A DNA stretch of 45,613 bases from Lusitaniella coriacea LEGE 07157. Lineage in GTDB: Bacteria > Cyanobacteriota > Cyanobacteriia > Cyanobacteriales > Spirulinaceae. Made by a program: the position numbers and the translations under genes. Shown here one piece after another: positions 38,627 through 45,613 of this stretch. The notes under the pieces were generated by a model. The model was not told the origin of the DNA. It saw nothing but the letters and a program-made list of their open reading frames with translations, and did no database searches. The stretch spans positions 1 to 45,613 of the forward strand of contig NZ_JADEWZ010000042.1 in assembly GCF_015207425.1 (NCBI RefSeq), given 5' to 3'. Every line of letters begins with the position of its first letter. Within the stretch, counting starts at the first letter, position 1.

Positions 38627-38993
38627 TTTCTTTTTAATTATCCTGCTCTGGGGGAAATTTTAGGGGATTGAATTGAAGAAGCGCGATCGCGGACGCGATC
38701 GCGCAAAATTATGATTTACGCTTAATATGTATTAGAAGCTAAAACCCTTACTCTGCGGTAATTTCTTCTTACTCTTCCCTGTTCCCTGTCTTGCCGAGCG
38801 TTCCCAAGTCCGCGTCATTTGACGGGGCGTACAGGGTTTCGAGGTTTCCTCGAAACACAGCCCCTCAGTTTTCCTCAAATGCTTGTGCCGGACGTTTGCG
38901 CCTTGTCGGCGGCGCGGGGTCTCGGCGCTATTCCCTTATCCTAGCAAGAGCTTCAGATCATTCACATTAGGCGTGATTTGATTTTCTGGGTTT
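38627..38993. other. 367-nt spacer after recA
   Basis: Contains two adjacent HIP1 sites (38681-38704), then a strong nested hairpin (38824-38864), and GC-rich sequence near 38890-38930 (gtcggcggcgcggggtctcggcgc). I see no gene. Confidence 0.6.
38824..38864. other. Nested stem-loop downstream of recA
   Basis: GTTTCGAGG-TTT-CCTCGAAAC (38836-38856) is a perfect 9-bp stem, enclosed by GGGGC (38824-38828) and GCCCC (38860-38864). No T-run on either side. It lies between the recA stop and the TVP38 start, both minus strand; it may be an RNA processing site or a repeat unit. Confidence 0.55.
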
Positions 38994-40058
38994 CTACTCT
39001 TCTTCAGGATTCCCTTTCCCATTCAAATTCGCACTAGCACTCTCTTCTGGCACTACAACAGCGTAGAGTTTATCTCGCACTTTTTGTTCCACTTCTGCGG
39101 CAACTTGAGGATTTTCTTCCAGGTACTTCACAGCGTTATCGCGCCCTTGAGAAATGTTTTCGCCGTTATAGCTATACCAAGCGCCTTTACGATTGACAAT
39201 GCCGTGTTGCTCGGCTAAATCCAACATACAGCCCACTTGAGAAATGCCTTGTCCAAAAATGATATCAAACTCGGCAATGCGAAACGGCGCTGCTACTTTA
39301 TTTTTGGCAACTTTCACTTTTGCTCGAATGCCGTATTCCCCTTCCGTGCCTCTTTTTAGGGTTTGAATGCGGCGAATATCCAAGCGCACGGAGGCATAAA
39401 ACTTCAGGGCATTTCCGCCCGTCGTCACTTCAGGACTGCCGTAGGTTACGCCAATTTTATGCCGCAATTGGTTGAGAAAAATCACCGTAGATTCAGATTT
39501 TCCAATATTTCCGGCAATTTTGCGCAACGCTTTACTCATCAGTCGCGCCTGCGCCCCTACTTGATGATCGCCCATTTCCCCTTCAATTTCCGCGCGGGGT
39601 ACAAGGGCTGCAACGGAGTCAATAACCACAATATCAACTGCGGCTGAACGAACCAGTTGATCGACAATTTCTAATGCCGCTTCTCCAGTATCCGGTTGGG
39701 CAACCAACAAGTTGTCGATGTCCACGCCTAAAGCTTTAGAGTAGGTGGGATCGAGGGCGTGTTCTGCATCCACAAATGCTGCAACTCCACCGTTTTTTTG
39801 CACTTCCGCGATCGCGTGCAGGGCAAGTGTGGTTTTTCCCGAACTCTCCGGCCCGTAAATTTCAATCACCCGTCCTTTCGGCAATCCCCCGCCCAGCGCT
39901 AAATCCAGCGTCATTGCACCGCTAGAAATTGTCTCGACTCGCATCCGAGTTGCGTCCCCCAGACGCATAATCGAACCTTTCCCAAAGTTGCGCTCGATCT
40001 GATTGAGAACCACTTTGAGTGCTTTTTCTTTATCTGGATTTTTAGTAATAGTAGCCAT
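38994..40058 (-). CDS. recA: Recombinase RecA
   Basis: 354 residues, DNA strand exchange and LexA co-protease. Walker [10 protein letters not shown], Walker [22 protein letters not shown], loop L2 [36 protein letters not shown] (key residues only: NQLR, TTGG). C-terminus is acidic (NPEEE). The minus-strand ATG is preceded by TTGAGG. A LexA-type box lies about 75 nt upstream. Confidence 0.98.
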   Translation of the reverse strand: MATITKNPDKEKALKVVLNQIERNFGKGSIMRLGDATRMRVETISSGAMTLDLALGGGLPKGRVIEIYGPESSGKTTLALHAIAEVQKNGGVAAFVDAEHALDPTYSKALGVDIDNLLVAQPDTGEAALEIVDQLVRSAAVDIVVIDSVAALVPRAEIEGEMGDHQVGAQARLMSKALRKIAGNIGKSESTVIFLNQLRHKIGVTYGSPEVTTGGNALKFYASVRLDIRRIQTLKRGTEGEYGIRAKVKVAKNKVAAPFRIAEFDIIFGQGISQVGCMLDLAEQHGIVNRKGAWYSYNGENISQGRDNAVKYLEENPQVAAEVEQKVRDKLYAVVVPEESASANLNGKGNPEEE

Positions 40059-40352
40059 TAACGCCTCAAGAACTGCCGATATGAGCTGGATTTTAACCTG
40101 TTCTTTCCCTAAAGTCTGGGAAACTTTATGTAGTACAAAAGTACCTAGTTCATTGTAACTCGTTTCCTCTGAAGACTCCCCTTAAGTGTATAAATTTTTC
40201 ATGAAAAATCCGCAAGCGCCTTGTAAGCATTTAGCATTCAGCTTCCCCAACTGATGACTCTCCAGAAACTTCCTCCCAGAAGCCCAGTTTCTCACTTTCT
40301 TTGTCGGCGTAGGTTTGTCCCATCTGCCTTGCCGTCAGGCGCTGTTGACTGA
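40059..40352. other. recA upstream region
   Basis: Holds the LexA box and presumably the recA promoter on the minus strand, then gene-free sequence to the truncated RHS frame. I see no other signal. Confidence 0.6.
40132..40145 (-). promoter_or_regulatory. LexA-box upstream of recA
   Basis: AGTACAAAAGTACC matches the cyanobacterial LexA box RGTACNNNDGTWCB on both strands, 74 nt before the recA ATG, implying SOS-type control. Confidence 0.7.
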
Positions 40353-41834
40353 CAAGATGCGGGACATCGCCTAGAGGTCATTGAATCGGTTCTCAATCCC
40401 ACCACCAATCTCCTGGAAGAACGGACGGTGCGCTACGAGTACGATGATTTGTATCGCCTAATTTCCGAGGAAGTGGTTGGGGGAGATACCACCACCTACA
40501 CCTACGATGACGTGGGGAACCGACTGTCGAAGACGGTTAATGGGACGATAACCAACACCTATACCTATGACGACAACGACCTTCTGAAAGTTGAGATTGC
40601 TGGTGGAGATACCATTGAGTACAAGTACGACAAGAATGGCAATCTCACCGAACGCAAGGAAAATGATGTCGTAACTGCCACTTACGTTTGGGACGACCAA
40701 AATCGCATGGTGCAGGCGCAAACCGATGCGGGGACTGTGACATACAAATACGATGACGACAATATTCGCGTCAGCGAGACGGTTGGCGGAACCACTAAAA
40801 GTTACGTTCTCGATAAGAATCGACCCTACGCTCAGGTTCTGGCGGAGTATGAGGATGGGAACCTGGATGCCAGTTATACCTATGGTCTGGATTTAATCGA
40901 GCAGGAACGCGATGGAAATGAGTCGTACTACTCTGTTGATGGTTTGGGGAGTACGCGAGGGTTAACCGATGAGAATGGGACGGTTACGGATACCTATACC
41001 TATGATGCTTATGGCGAAGGGGTTTCAGAGGTTGGGGATACGGAGAATGATTACCGTTTTGCTGGGGAGCAGTTTGATGGGACGCTGGGGCAGTATTATT
41101 TACGGCAGCGCTATTACGATCCTAGTTCGGGACGGTTTACAAGACGCGATACTTATGAGGGGAATAATTTAGATCCGGTTTCGCTCCATAAGTATATTTA
41201 TGCGAATGCTGACCCGGTTAATGGTATCGATCCTAGTGGTTTTGCAACACTTGCTGAAATTAACGCGAGTAGTTCTATCTCTGAACAATTGGATGCAGTT
41301 AATACAGCTAGTGTTACAACAACGACCCAAACGGTATCTACAAATTTACTCAAATCTGGAGCCCTAGCACCAGAAACAATTCAAGCAATGGTTAGTAAGG
41401 GACTCCTAACTCGTAGTTCTCCTGCTGTTCAGAAAGTAATTCAAGCTACTATTCAAGCCTCTGATGATGTTCTAATACGGGCATGGACGAACGGAGCTAA
41501 AGGCGCTCAGCAGCACTTTTTCCAAAGGATGATTAGCCAACCAAGTCGGTTTGTCGAAGTAGCACGGCGTTTAGGTCAACCGGCATTTAAATATAGTGCA
41601 GAAGGCTTTAAAAAATTTACTACCCTAGCTCAAGAACTGGCTAAAACACCAGTAGGACGCTCTTCATTTGGACAGGTTTTTCGGAAAAATGGAACAACTT
41701 TTGTTAGAACTAAGATAGTTAATGGTAATTCAACTCTATTAGGACATCTTGATGAAGGAGTTCAAATTGTTACCAAGGGAGGAAAATTAAAAACCTTCCG
41801 AGATGCTTCAGGTCAAGTCTTGAAATCACTTTGA
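40353..41834 (+). pseudogene. 5'-truncated RHS-repeat protein with variable C-terminal domain
   Basis: The open frame begins after a TGA at 40350 without a good start; the first usable codon is GTG 40428, giving 468 residues. RHS/YD repeats (YEYDDLYRL, YTYDDVGNRL, YKYDKNGNL) run to the core end RQRYYDPSSGRFTRRDTYEG...DPSG (about 227-271), which normally closes a shell of over 1000 residues. Residues 272-468 are a separate domain with HFFQRMISQPSRFVEVARRL and HLDEGVQIVTKGGKLKTFRDASGQVL. In polymorphic toxins this is the toxin. No secretion signal remains, so it is a remnant or orphan module; the domain's activity is not recognised. Confidence 0.75.
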
Positions 41835-41864
41835 TGAGTTTTTCTTATTTTGAGGATTATTTTT

Positions 41865-42668
41865 ATGTTTGAAGATTGGTACACTGACTACTTAAGAATG
41901 ATTTACCCACGTTCACCAAAAGAAGAAATTGAATATAATTGTCGCAAATATCATGGAAAAGAACTTATTGCCTTGGCAATTTCTGTTTTCAATGAATTAA
42001 AAGAAGAAATCGAACAACTACAAAAAAGAAATGAAAAAACAGAAAAGAAAACTAACACAGGGACTTTTTTGAATTTAATTGGTCTGCTGGGAGACATAAA
42101 GACACTTCATGAATACGAAGACGAATTTAATGAATGTTTTTTGATCAAAGATATTTTTGGGGATTTTGAAAAATTGACAAAAAAGAATCAAGAAGAATCT
42201 CTACTTTTGTTTGAAAGGCAAAGTAGAGATTCAATAAAAAAATATGTAAAAGAATGGAAAACCTTGGCTTTACAGCAAATTGTATTAAAGTATTCTAGCG
42301 ATAAAATAATAAGCTACTGGCACAAAGAAACAAAAGAGATATTATTTTATGATGGAAGTGAAGGATACTCAACATTTATAAAAAAGATAAAAAATGACAA
42401 AAACATAATTCCGATATTAGATTACTCAGATTACTTAAATGGATTGTCTTATCGATATCTTCTCTCTCGTACAATTCAATTAGTTGATGGATATTTTTCA
42501 ATATCACAATACAAAAAGGAAATAAAAAATATAGATGATAGACTTAAAGCACTTTTAGTTCCAGATAACACTGTACTTGGCGATTCAGCAAAAAAATATT
42601 TCCACAAAGACTATCATTGGTGGTATTTTGGCAAGCCCGACGGATTTTATCTTGATGGTTGCGAATAA
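41865..42668 (+). CDS. Unknown protein, candidate immunity protein to the RHS C-terminal domain
   Basis: 267 residues from ATG 41865, with GAGGA (41852-41856) well placed; it begins 30 nt after the RHS stop. No family recognised. It is rich in Lys, Glu, Ile and Tyr, likely mostly helical with a coiled-coil-like segment (ELKEEIEQLQKRNEKTEKK, 42-60). C-terminus has WYFGKPDGFYLDG. The base composition is much more AT-rich than the neighbouring chromosome, a sign of transfer. Position directly after a polymorphic-toxin C-terminus is the basis for the immunity idea. Confidence 0.55.
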   Translation: MFEDWYTDYLRMIYPRSPKEEIEYNCRKYHGKELIALAISVFNELKEEIEQLQKRNEKTEKKTNTGTFLNLIGLLGDIKTLHEYEDEFNECFLIKDIFGDFEKLTKKNQEESLLLFERQSRDSIKKYVKEWKTLALQQIVLKYSSDKIISYWHKETKEILFYDGSEGYSTFIKKIKNDKNIIPILDYSDYLNGLSYRYLLSRTIQLVDGYFSISQYKKEIKNIDDRLKALLVPDNTVLGDSAKKYFHKDYHWWYFGKPDGFYLDGCE

Positions 42669-42742
42669 ATCGAAATAAAAGCGAATTTAGGGGAGTTTTC
42701 AAAATAGTCCGCAATCTTTGTATTCAGAACATTTTCAGAACA

Positions 42743-43324
42743 GTGCGGGATCATTCCAATTCGCAATTAGGCGCGTTCGTTGTTTTTCTACTTTGGGCGC
42801 GATCGTATGTTGTATAGATTGTTAATGAGTACGCGATCATTGATTTGAGGATATTTAATTTCAGTGCGCGATCGCAAAGTTTAATCAACCTCTCTGGGCG
42901 CGTGATCGTTGTTTTCCTACTTTGGGCGCGATCGTTATTAATTCTTTCGGCACGCGATCTCTAAAAAAGTTTATTTTTAATTGAGTGCGCGATCGCGGTT
43001 TGAGAGGAGTTTCAGGATAGTGCGCGATCACATCATCCCCATGAAGTACGCGATCGCGGAATTTGGAAATTCGGTTAATCCGCCGCGCGATCGGGGATAT
43101 AGGAGAGTTTCAAGTCAGGGCGCGATCGCGTTTTCAAGGCTGCTTCAGGTTGGCACGCGATCGCTTGCTTTGTTAGATGTTTCAAAGTCGGCACGCGATC
43201 GTAGGATTTTAGCTTTTAAAGTTACCCAGTACGCGATCGCAGAATTGGTCATTAGTTATTGGTAATTGCGATTATCCACGCGATCGCGCCAATCACTGAT
43301 GACTGTTGACTGAAAAAGCGCGAT
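42743..43324. repeat. HIP1-like site array 1 (18 sites)
   Basis: Eighteen variants of G(T/G/C)RCGCGATCGC occur at 42743, 42770, 42795, 42829, 42864, 42896, 42924, 42949, 42985, 43020, 43046, 43083, 43118, 43152, 43190, 43229, 43276 and 43318. Spacing is 25-47 bp, mean about 34. Several carry a shared left flank TTTCAAAGTC. The area has no convincing gene. Frames through it give only RDR-type translations of the repeat. Confidence 0.75.
43192..43324. repeat. 133-bp direct repeat, copy 1
   Basis: Matches 45239-45371 with three mismatches in 133 positions, same orientation. It includes three HIP1-type sites, GGTCATTAGTTATTGG and CTGATGACTGTTGACTG. Confidence 0.9.
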
Positions 43325-43335
43325 ATCGAGAAGTA

Positions 43336-43665
43336 TTAACCCACCGCATATTCAGTAAAATTTCTCAGAAAAGTAGACTTAAACGCTAGAACAATATCAC
43401 TTTTAGGAATTCCCAGTTCTACTAATTCTTTCGCAATTCCCGGCTCAGTTTTATCTTGCTGAATCCAAATTTTACGATCTTTGAGATCGAGATGAACCAA
43501 GCTCCCATAGACTCTCATTTGCTCGTGCCAACCCACAACCATCACTAAGTAGTGACCCTGAGCGCGATCGCAAATTATTTCTACTTCTTCTCCTTCCCGC
43601 GTCACCATTTCCGAGAAGCTACTCAGAATTGTTTCAATCGCCTCTTGATAATTTAGGTTCTCCAT
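43336..43665 (-). CDS. xisI: XisI family protein (fdxN-element excision controlling factor)
   Basis: 109 residues. NYQEAIETILSSF, HYLVMVVGWHEQMRVYGSLVHLDLKDRKIWIQQDKTEPGIAKELVELGIPKSDIVLAF is the XisI signature. It follows xisH with a 13-nt overlap; AGAGGA precedes its ATG. XisI was found with XisH as a control factor for fdxN-element excision in heterocyst-forming strains, but homologues are common in strains without that element. No excisable element ends are seen here. Confidence 0.9.
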   Translation of the reverse strand: MENLNYQEAIETILSSFSEMVTREGEEVEIICDRAQGHYLVMVVGWHEQMRVYGSLVHLDLKDRKIWIQQDKTEPGIAKELVELGIPKSDIVLAFKSTFLRNFTEYAVG

Positions 43666-44075
43666 AACACAATTTCCTCTGTATCGGGTCGAAAAACTAA
43701 AAGCTTTAAGTCATGTTCTTCAATTCTTTTTTGAATAAATTTTAATTGAAAAAACTCACGATGAATTTCTAACGGAATTGCGAGATACATCGTATAATCG
43801 GGCATCACCTCTCTTAAGCCCGAACGATAGTTGAGATATTGACCCAAAGCCGCATGAAATTGATAGATGTTCGACTCTTCTTGAAAATTCTTGACTTCTA
43901 CAGCGATTTTTCGACCGTTTTTTTCGGCACTAATCAATTTTTGTGCTGCTAAATCGACAAACAAGGCTAGACCTTCTTCATCAACTTGAACCCGAAAATT
44001 TTCCCGCAAAACGATCCATCCATCTTTCTGTAAGGCAATTTTGACGGCATCGTGAAATAGATCTTTGGCAGGCAT
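43653..44075 (-). CDS. xisH: XisH family protein (endonuclease-like excision controlling factor)
   Basis: 140 residues. MPAKDLFHDAVKIALQKDGW, FVDLAAQKLISAEKNGRKIAVEVKNF and HAALGQYLNYR are XisH hallmarks. A PD-(D/E)xK-like set (D41, E60-x-K62) suggests a nuclease fold. First gene of a two-gene operon with xisI, both minus strand. Frequent across cyanobacteria, often as mobile pairs. Confidence 0.92.
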   Translation of the reverse strand: MPAKDLFHDAVKIALQKDGWIVLRENFRVQVDEEGLALFVDLAAQKLISAEKNGRKIAVEVKNFQEESNIYQFHAALGQYLNYRSGLREVMPDYTMYLAIPLEIHREFFQLKFIQKRIEEHDLKLLVFRPDTEEIVLWRT

Positions 44076-44433
44076 TTAAGAATGGATAAATCCTTTATCT
44101 CTATTTTAGACTGTCCGATTGCCGATGCGATGGTGTATTGAAGCGTTTTTTGAAGAATGTGCGCGATCGCGTGAATGAGGAATATTATATTGATCCAGTG
44201 CGCGATCGCGTTTTCTGCTTTTCTCTAATTTAGGCGAGATCGTTAAGTTTCAAGTCGGTACGCGATCGCGAATTTAGGAGTTTTTGACGGCTAACGAGAG
44301 AATGGAGGTTTCAGTCCTCGTCCACGGCGGTCAAGCCAGCGAGAAATCAGGGATGTCAGCACTTACCCAGAAAATTGTTCGGACTGTCGCTTGAAGATAA
44401 ATCAATTTTTTGTAATTTAGGAAAGTTCTAAAA
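44076..44433. other. 358-nt spacer between xisH and the TPR gene
   Basis: Holds HIP1 array 2 and otherwise nothing recognisable. Divergent promoters for xisH and the TPR gene should lie here. Confidence 0.5.
44159..44269. repeat. HIP1-like site array 2 (4 sites)
   Basis: GTGCGCGATCGC at 44159 and 44198, GGCGAGATCG at 44233, and GTACGCGATCGC at 44258, spacing 39, 35, 25 bp. The last has the left flank TTTCAAGTCG seen in arrays 1 and 3. Confidence 0.7.
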
Positions 44434-44925
44434 ATGACGACACTCAAAAATATAATTTCATCCTACGTGGACAAGCCACATAGTGCCAAAGACAAAAAAG
44501 ATCTTAAAAATTTGTTAGAACAGGAAAACAACATTACTTTATTGGAATATCTGGGCCAAGAATATTTTCCGGACACAGAAGTTTCTATCCCTATTTATGA
44601 AAGAATTTTAGAATTGAAGCCTAATAATATAGAAACGATCATATCAATCGGCAGTCTTTTTTGGCTAGATGGAGAATATGATGAATCTCAAAAGAGGCTT
44701 GAGATTGTCAAAAAAATGGATCCAGAAAGAGTAGATGTTATGGGTTTTGAAGCTCTCATTACATCCAACTTATACAAAAAAATTGAATTGTATAAAAAAA
44801 TTCTAAAGAAAGACCCTACCAGTGAAAATGCTTTGGCTCTGTTAAAACAAACAGAATCACAAATAAAAGAAGAAGGAGGATGGAAGCTTGTTAACGGACT
44901 TCCAATTCTGTATCTTAAAAGTTAG
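44434..44925 (+). CDS. Small tetratricopeptide-type protein
   Basis: 163 residues. Two or three TPR-like helical hairpins: IPIYERILELKPNNIETIISIGSLFWLDGEYDESQKRLEIVKKMDPERVDVMGF and KKIELYKKILKKDPTSENALALL. No signal peptide. AT-rich like the candidate immunity gene and unlike gnd or groEL. TPR proteins mediate protein contacts; small orphan ones sometimes serve as immunity or chaperone factors near RHS genes, an inference here. Followed by a hairpin (44932-44958). Confidence 0.7.
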   Translation: MTTLKNIISSYVDKPHSAKDKKDLKNLLEQENNITLLEYLGQEYFPDTEVSIPIYERILELKPNNIETIISIGSLFWLDGEYDESQKRLEIVKKMDPERVDVMGFEALITSNLYKKIELYKKILKKDPTSENALALLKQTESQIKEEGGWKLVNGLPILYLKS

Positions 44926-44931
44926 GAGAAT

Positions 44932-44958
44932 AGAGGTAAATGGGCGATGCCCACCTCT
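44932..44958 (+). other. Stem-loop after the TPR gene
   Basis: AGAGG...TGGGC-GAT-GCCCA-CCTCT: two 5-bp stems with a 4-nt bulge, 7 nt after the stop. No T-run, so weak as a terminator. Its GGGCNATGCCC core is shared with the repeat at 17112-17163. Confidence 0.5.
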
Positions 44959-45105
44959 CTTAAATCGTCAAATAAAACGATAAAACTCTTCAATTATCTT
45001 TTCCCCACAACTTATCAATAACACCTCAAGATCGTTGCGAATTCCCTCACTTCCGACTCTCTTGAAACTGATGACTATTATAATTCTATACTGATAACTG
45101 AAGAA

Positions 45106-45519
45106 GGTGCGTGATCGTTTGTTTTGTGGGATATTTCAAAGTCAGTGCGCGATTTTAACGAGTTGGCATTAATCAGTGCGCGATCACCTTTGTTTAGGAA
45201 GAATCCGCGATCGCGTTTTCAAGGGAATTTAAAGTCGGTACGCGATCATAGGATTTTAGCTTTTAAAGTTACCCAGTGCGCGATCGCAGAATTGGTCATT
45301 AGTTATTGGTAATTGCGATTATCCACGCGATCGCGCCAATCACTGATGACTGTTGACTGAAAAAGCGCGATCGCCCTTGTTTGAGAGGTAAAGAGAGGAA
45401 TTGCGCGATCGCGTGACCAGAAATATGTTTCCTGAAAAACTTGCCATTGCTGGGTTTTAAAATTTTTTGGCATTGCGCGATCGCGAAATTGGGAATTATC
45501 TTGATGGTGCGCGATCGCC
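45106..45519. repeat. HIP1-like site array 3 (11 sites)
   Basis: Sites near 45106, 45145, 45176, 45204, 45238, 45276, 45323, 45364, 45401, 45473 and 45507; spacing 28-47 bp except one gap of 72. TTTCAAAGTC or TTTAAAGTC flanks recur. It shares the 133-bp block with array 1. Confidence 0.75.
45239..45371. repeat. 133-bp direct repeat, copy 2
   Basis: See copy 1 (43192-43324); 130 of 133 bases identical. The two copies bracket xisHI and the TPR gene. Confidence 0.9.
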
Positions 45520-45524
45520 TCAAA

Positions 45525-45549
45525 CACTGATGACTGATGACTGATAACT
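45525..45549. repeat. Heptamer STRR-like repeat (ACTGATG)
   Basis: ACTGATG, ACTGATG, ACTGATA, ACTG in tandem; similar CTGATGACTG pieces occur at both 133-bp repeats. Typical cyanobacterial heptanucleotide repeat. Confidence 0.6.
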
Positions 45550-45550
45550 G

Positions 45551-45613
45551 TCATAAAGCATCCTGATTTTCTCCTGTCATCGCTGCCAATTGCTCGTTTT
45601 CTGCCAGCCATTG
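45551..45613 (-). CDS. Possible C-terminal end of a gene entering from the right edge
   Basis: Reading the minus strand from the right edge gives QWLAENEQLAAMTGENQDAL then TGA (45551-45553). The composition looks coding and differs from the repeat area next to it, but 20 residues cannot identify a product. Confidence 0.3.
   Translation of the reverse strand, partial: QWLAENEQLAAMTGENQDAL

Larger units (their letters stand above)
44926..45550. other. Gene-free 625-nt region
   Basis: No gene supported. It holds the hairpin above, HIP1 array 3, copy 2 of the 133-bp repeat and a CTGATGA heptamer run. Confidence 0.7.

Noticed and set aside
42981-43265. 94-residue plus-strand frame in HIP1 array 1 and similar frames at 45124-45312 and 45303-45611
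   Set aside because: Their translations are mostly repeated RDR/ARDR from HIP1 and have no RBS or family resemblance.
42743-45519. HIP1 arrays as CRISPR arrays
   Set aside because: Core is only about 12 bp and palindromic, spacing varies 25-72 bp, and no cas genes are nearby.

Overview
The window looks like chromosomal DNA of a filamentous, probably non-marine cyanobacterium. The octamer GCGATCGC (HIP1) is scattered through genes and spacers. groES-groEL carries a CIRCE operator together with a cyanobacterial K-box. recA has a cyanobacterial-type LexA box. DUF928 proteins, two-partner-secretion exoproteins, a CHASE2-cyclase, an NB-ARC/WD40 protein and XisH/XisI are all typical of large cyanobacterial genomes. 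I cannot name the genus.

Layout. 1-3.7 kb: the tail of a transposase, gnd (pentose phosphate pathway), a DUF433/PIN-like pair whose second gene seems internally deleted, and a zinc-binding lipoprotein gene (znuA) behind a Zur/Fur-like palindrome. 3.7-18.2 kb: a one-directional surface-glycan cluster with GT2, GT-A-like, GT4 and GT2 glycosyltransferases, two FkbM methyltransferases, two tandem paralogous large membrane proteins, two more GT-B enzymes, a GtrA-GT2 fusion and an HpnA-like epimerase. No flippase or export ABC transporter is visible. 18.2-23.9 kb: two tandem TpsA-like exoproteins without a TpsB pore. 23.9-26.1 kb (minus strand): a protein that I read as a heme-dependent dioxygenase (TDO-like) domain fused to a SnoaL/NTF2-like domain, then a small secreted protein. 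26.6-31.5 kb: two DUF928 proteins, then a CHASE2 class III cyclase coupled to an MBL-fold hydrolase. 31.7-34 kb: groES-groEL. 34.1-40.1 kb (minus strand): an NB-ARC protein with fourteen WD40 repeats, a TVP38/DedA-family membrane protein and recA. 40.35-45.6 kb: an accessory zone with a 5'-truncated RHS gene carrying a variable C-terminal domain, an AT-rich candidate immunity gene, the xisH-xisI pair, a small TPR protein, and three quasi-regular arrays of HIP1-like sites, two of which share a 133-bp near-identical direct repeat.

Most worth following: (i) the TDO-like/SnoaL fusion, which keeps the key histidines but not the Trp-binding GTGGSS loop; (ii) the RHS C-terminal domain plus neighbour as a toxin-immunity pair of unrecognised type; (iii) the phased HIP1 arrays that bracket xisHI; (iv) the cyclase with a guanylate-type substrate residue, overlapping a metallo-hydrolase gene. 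All domain calls come from motif recognition by eye; no database search was run.
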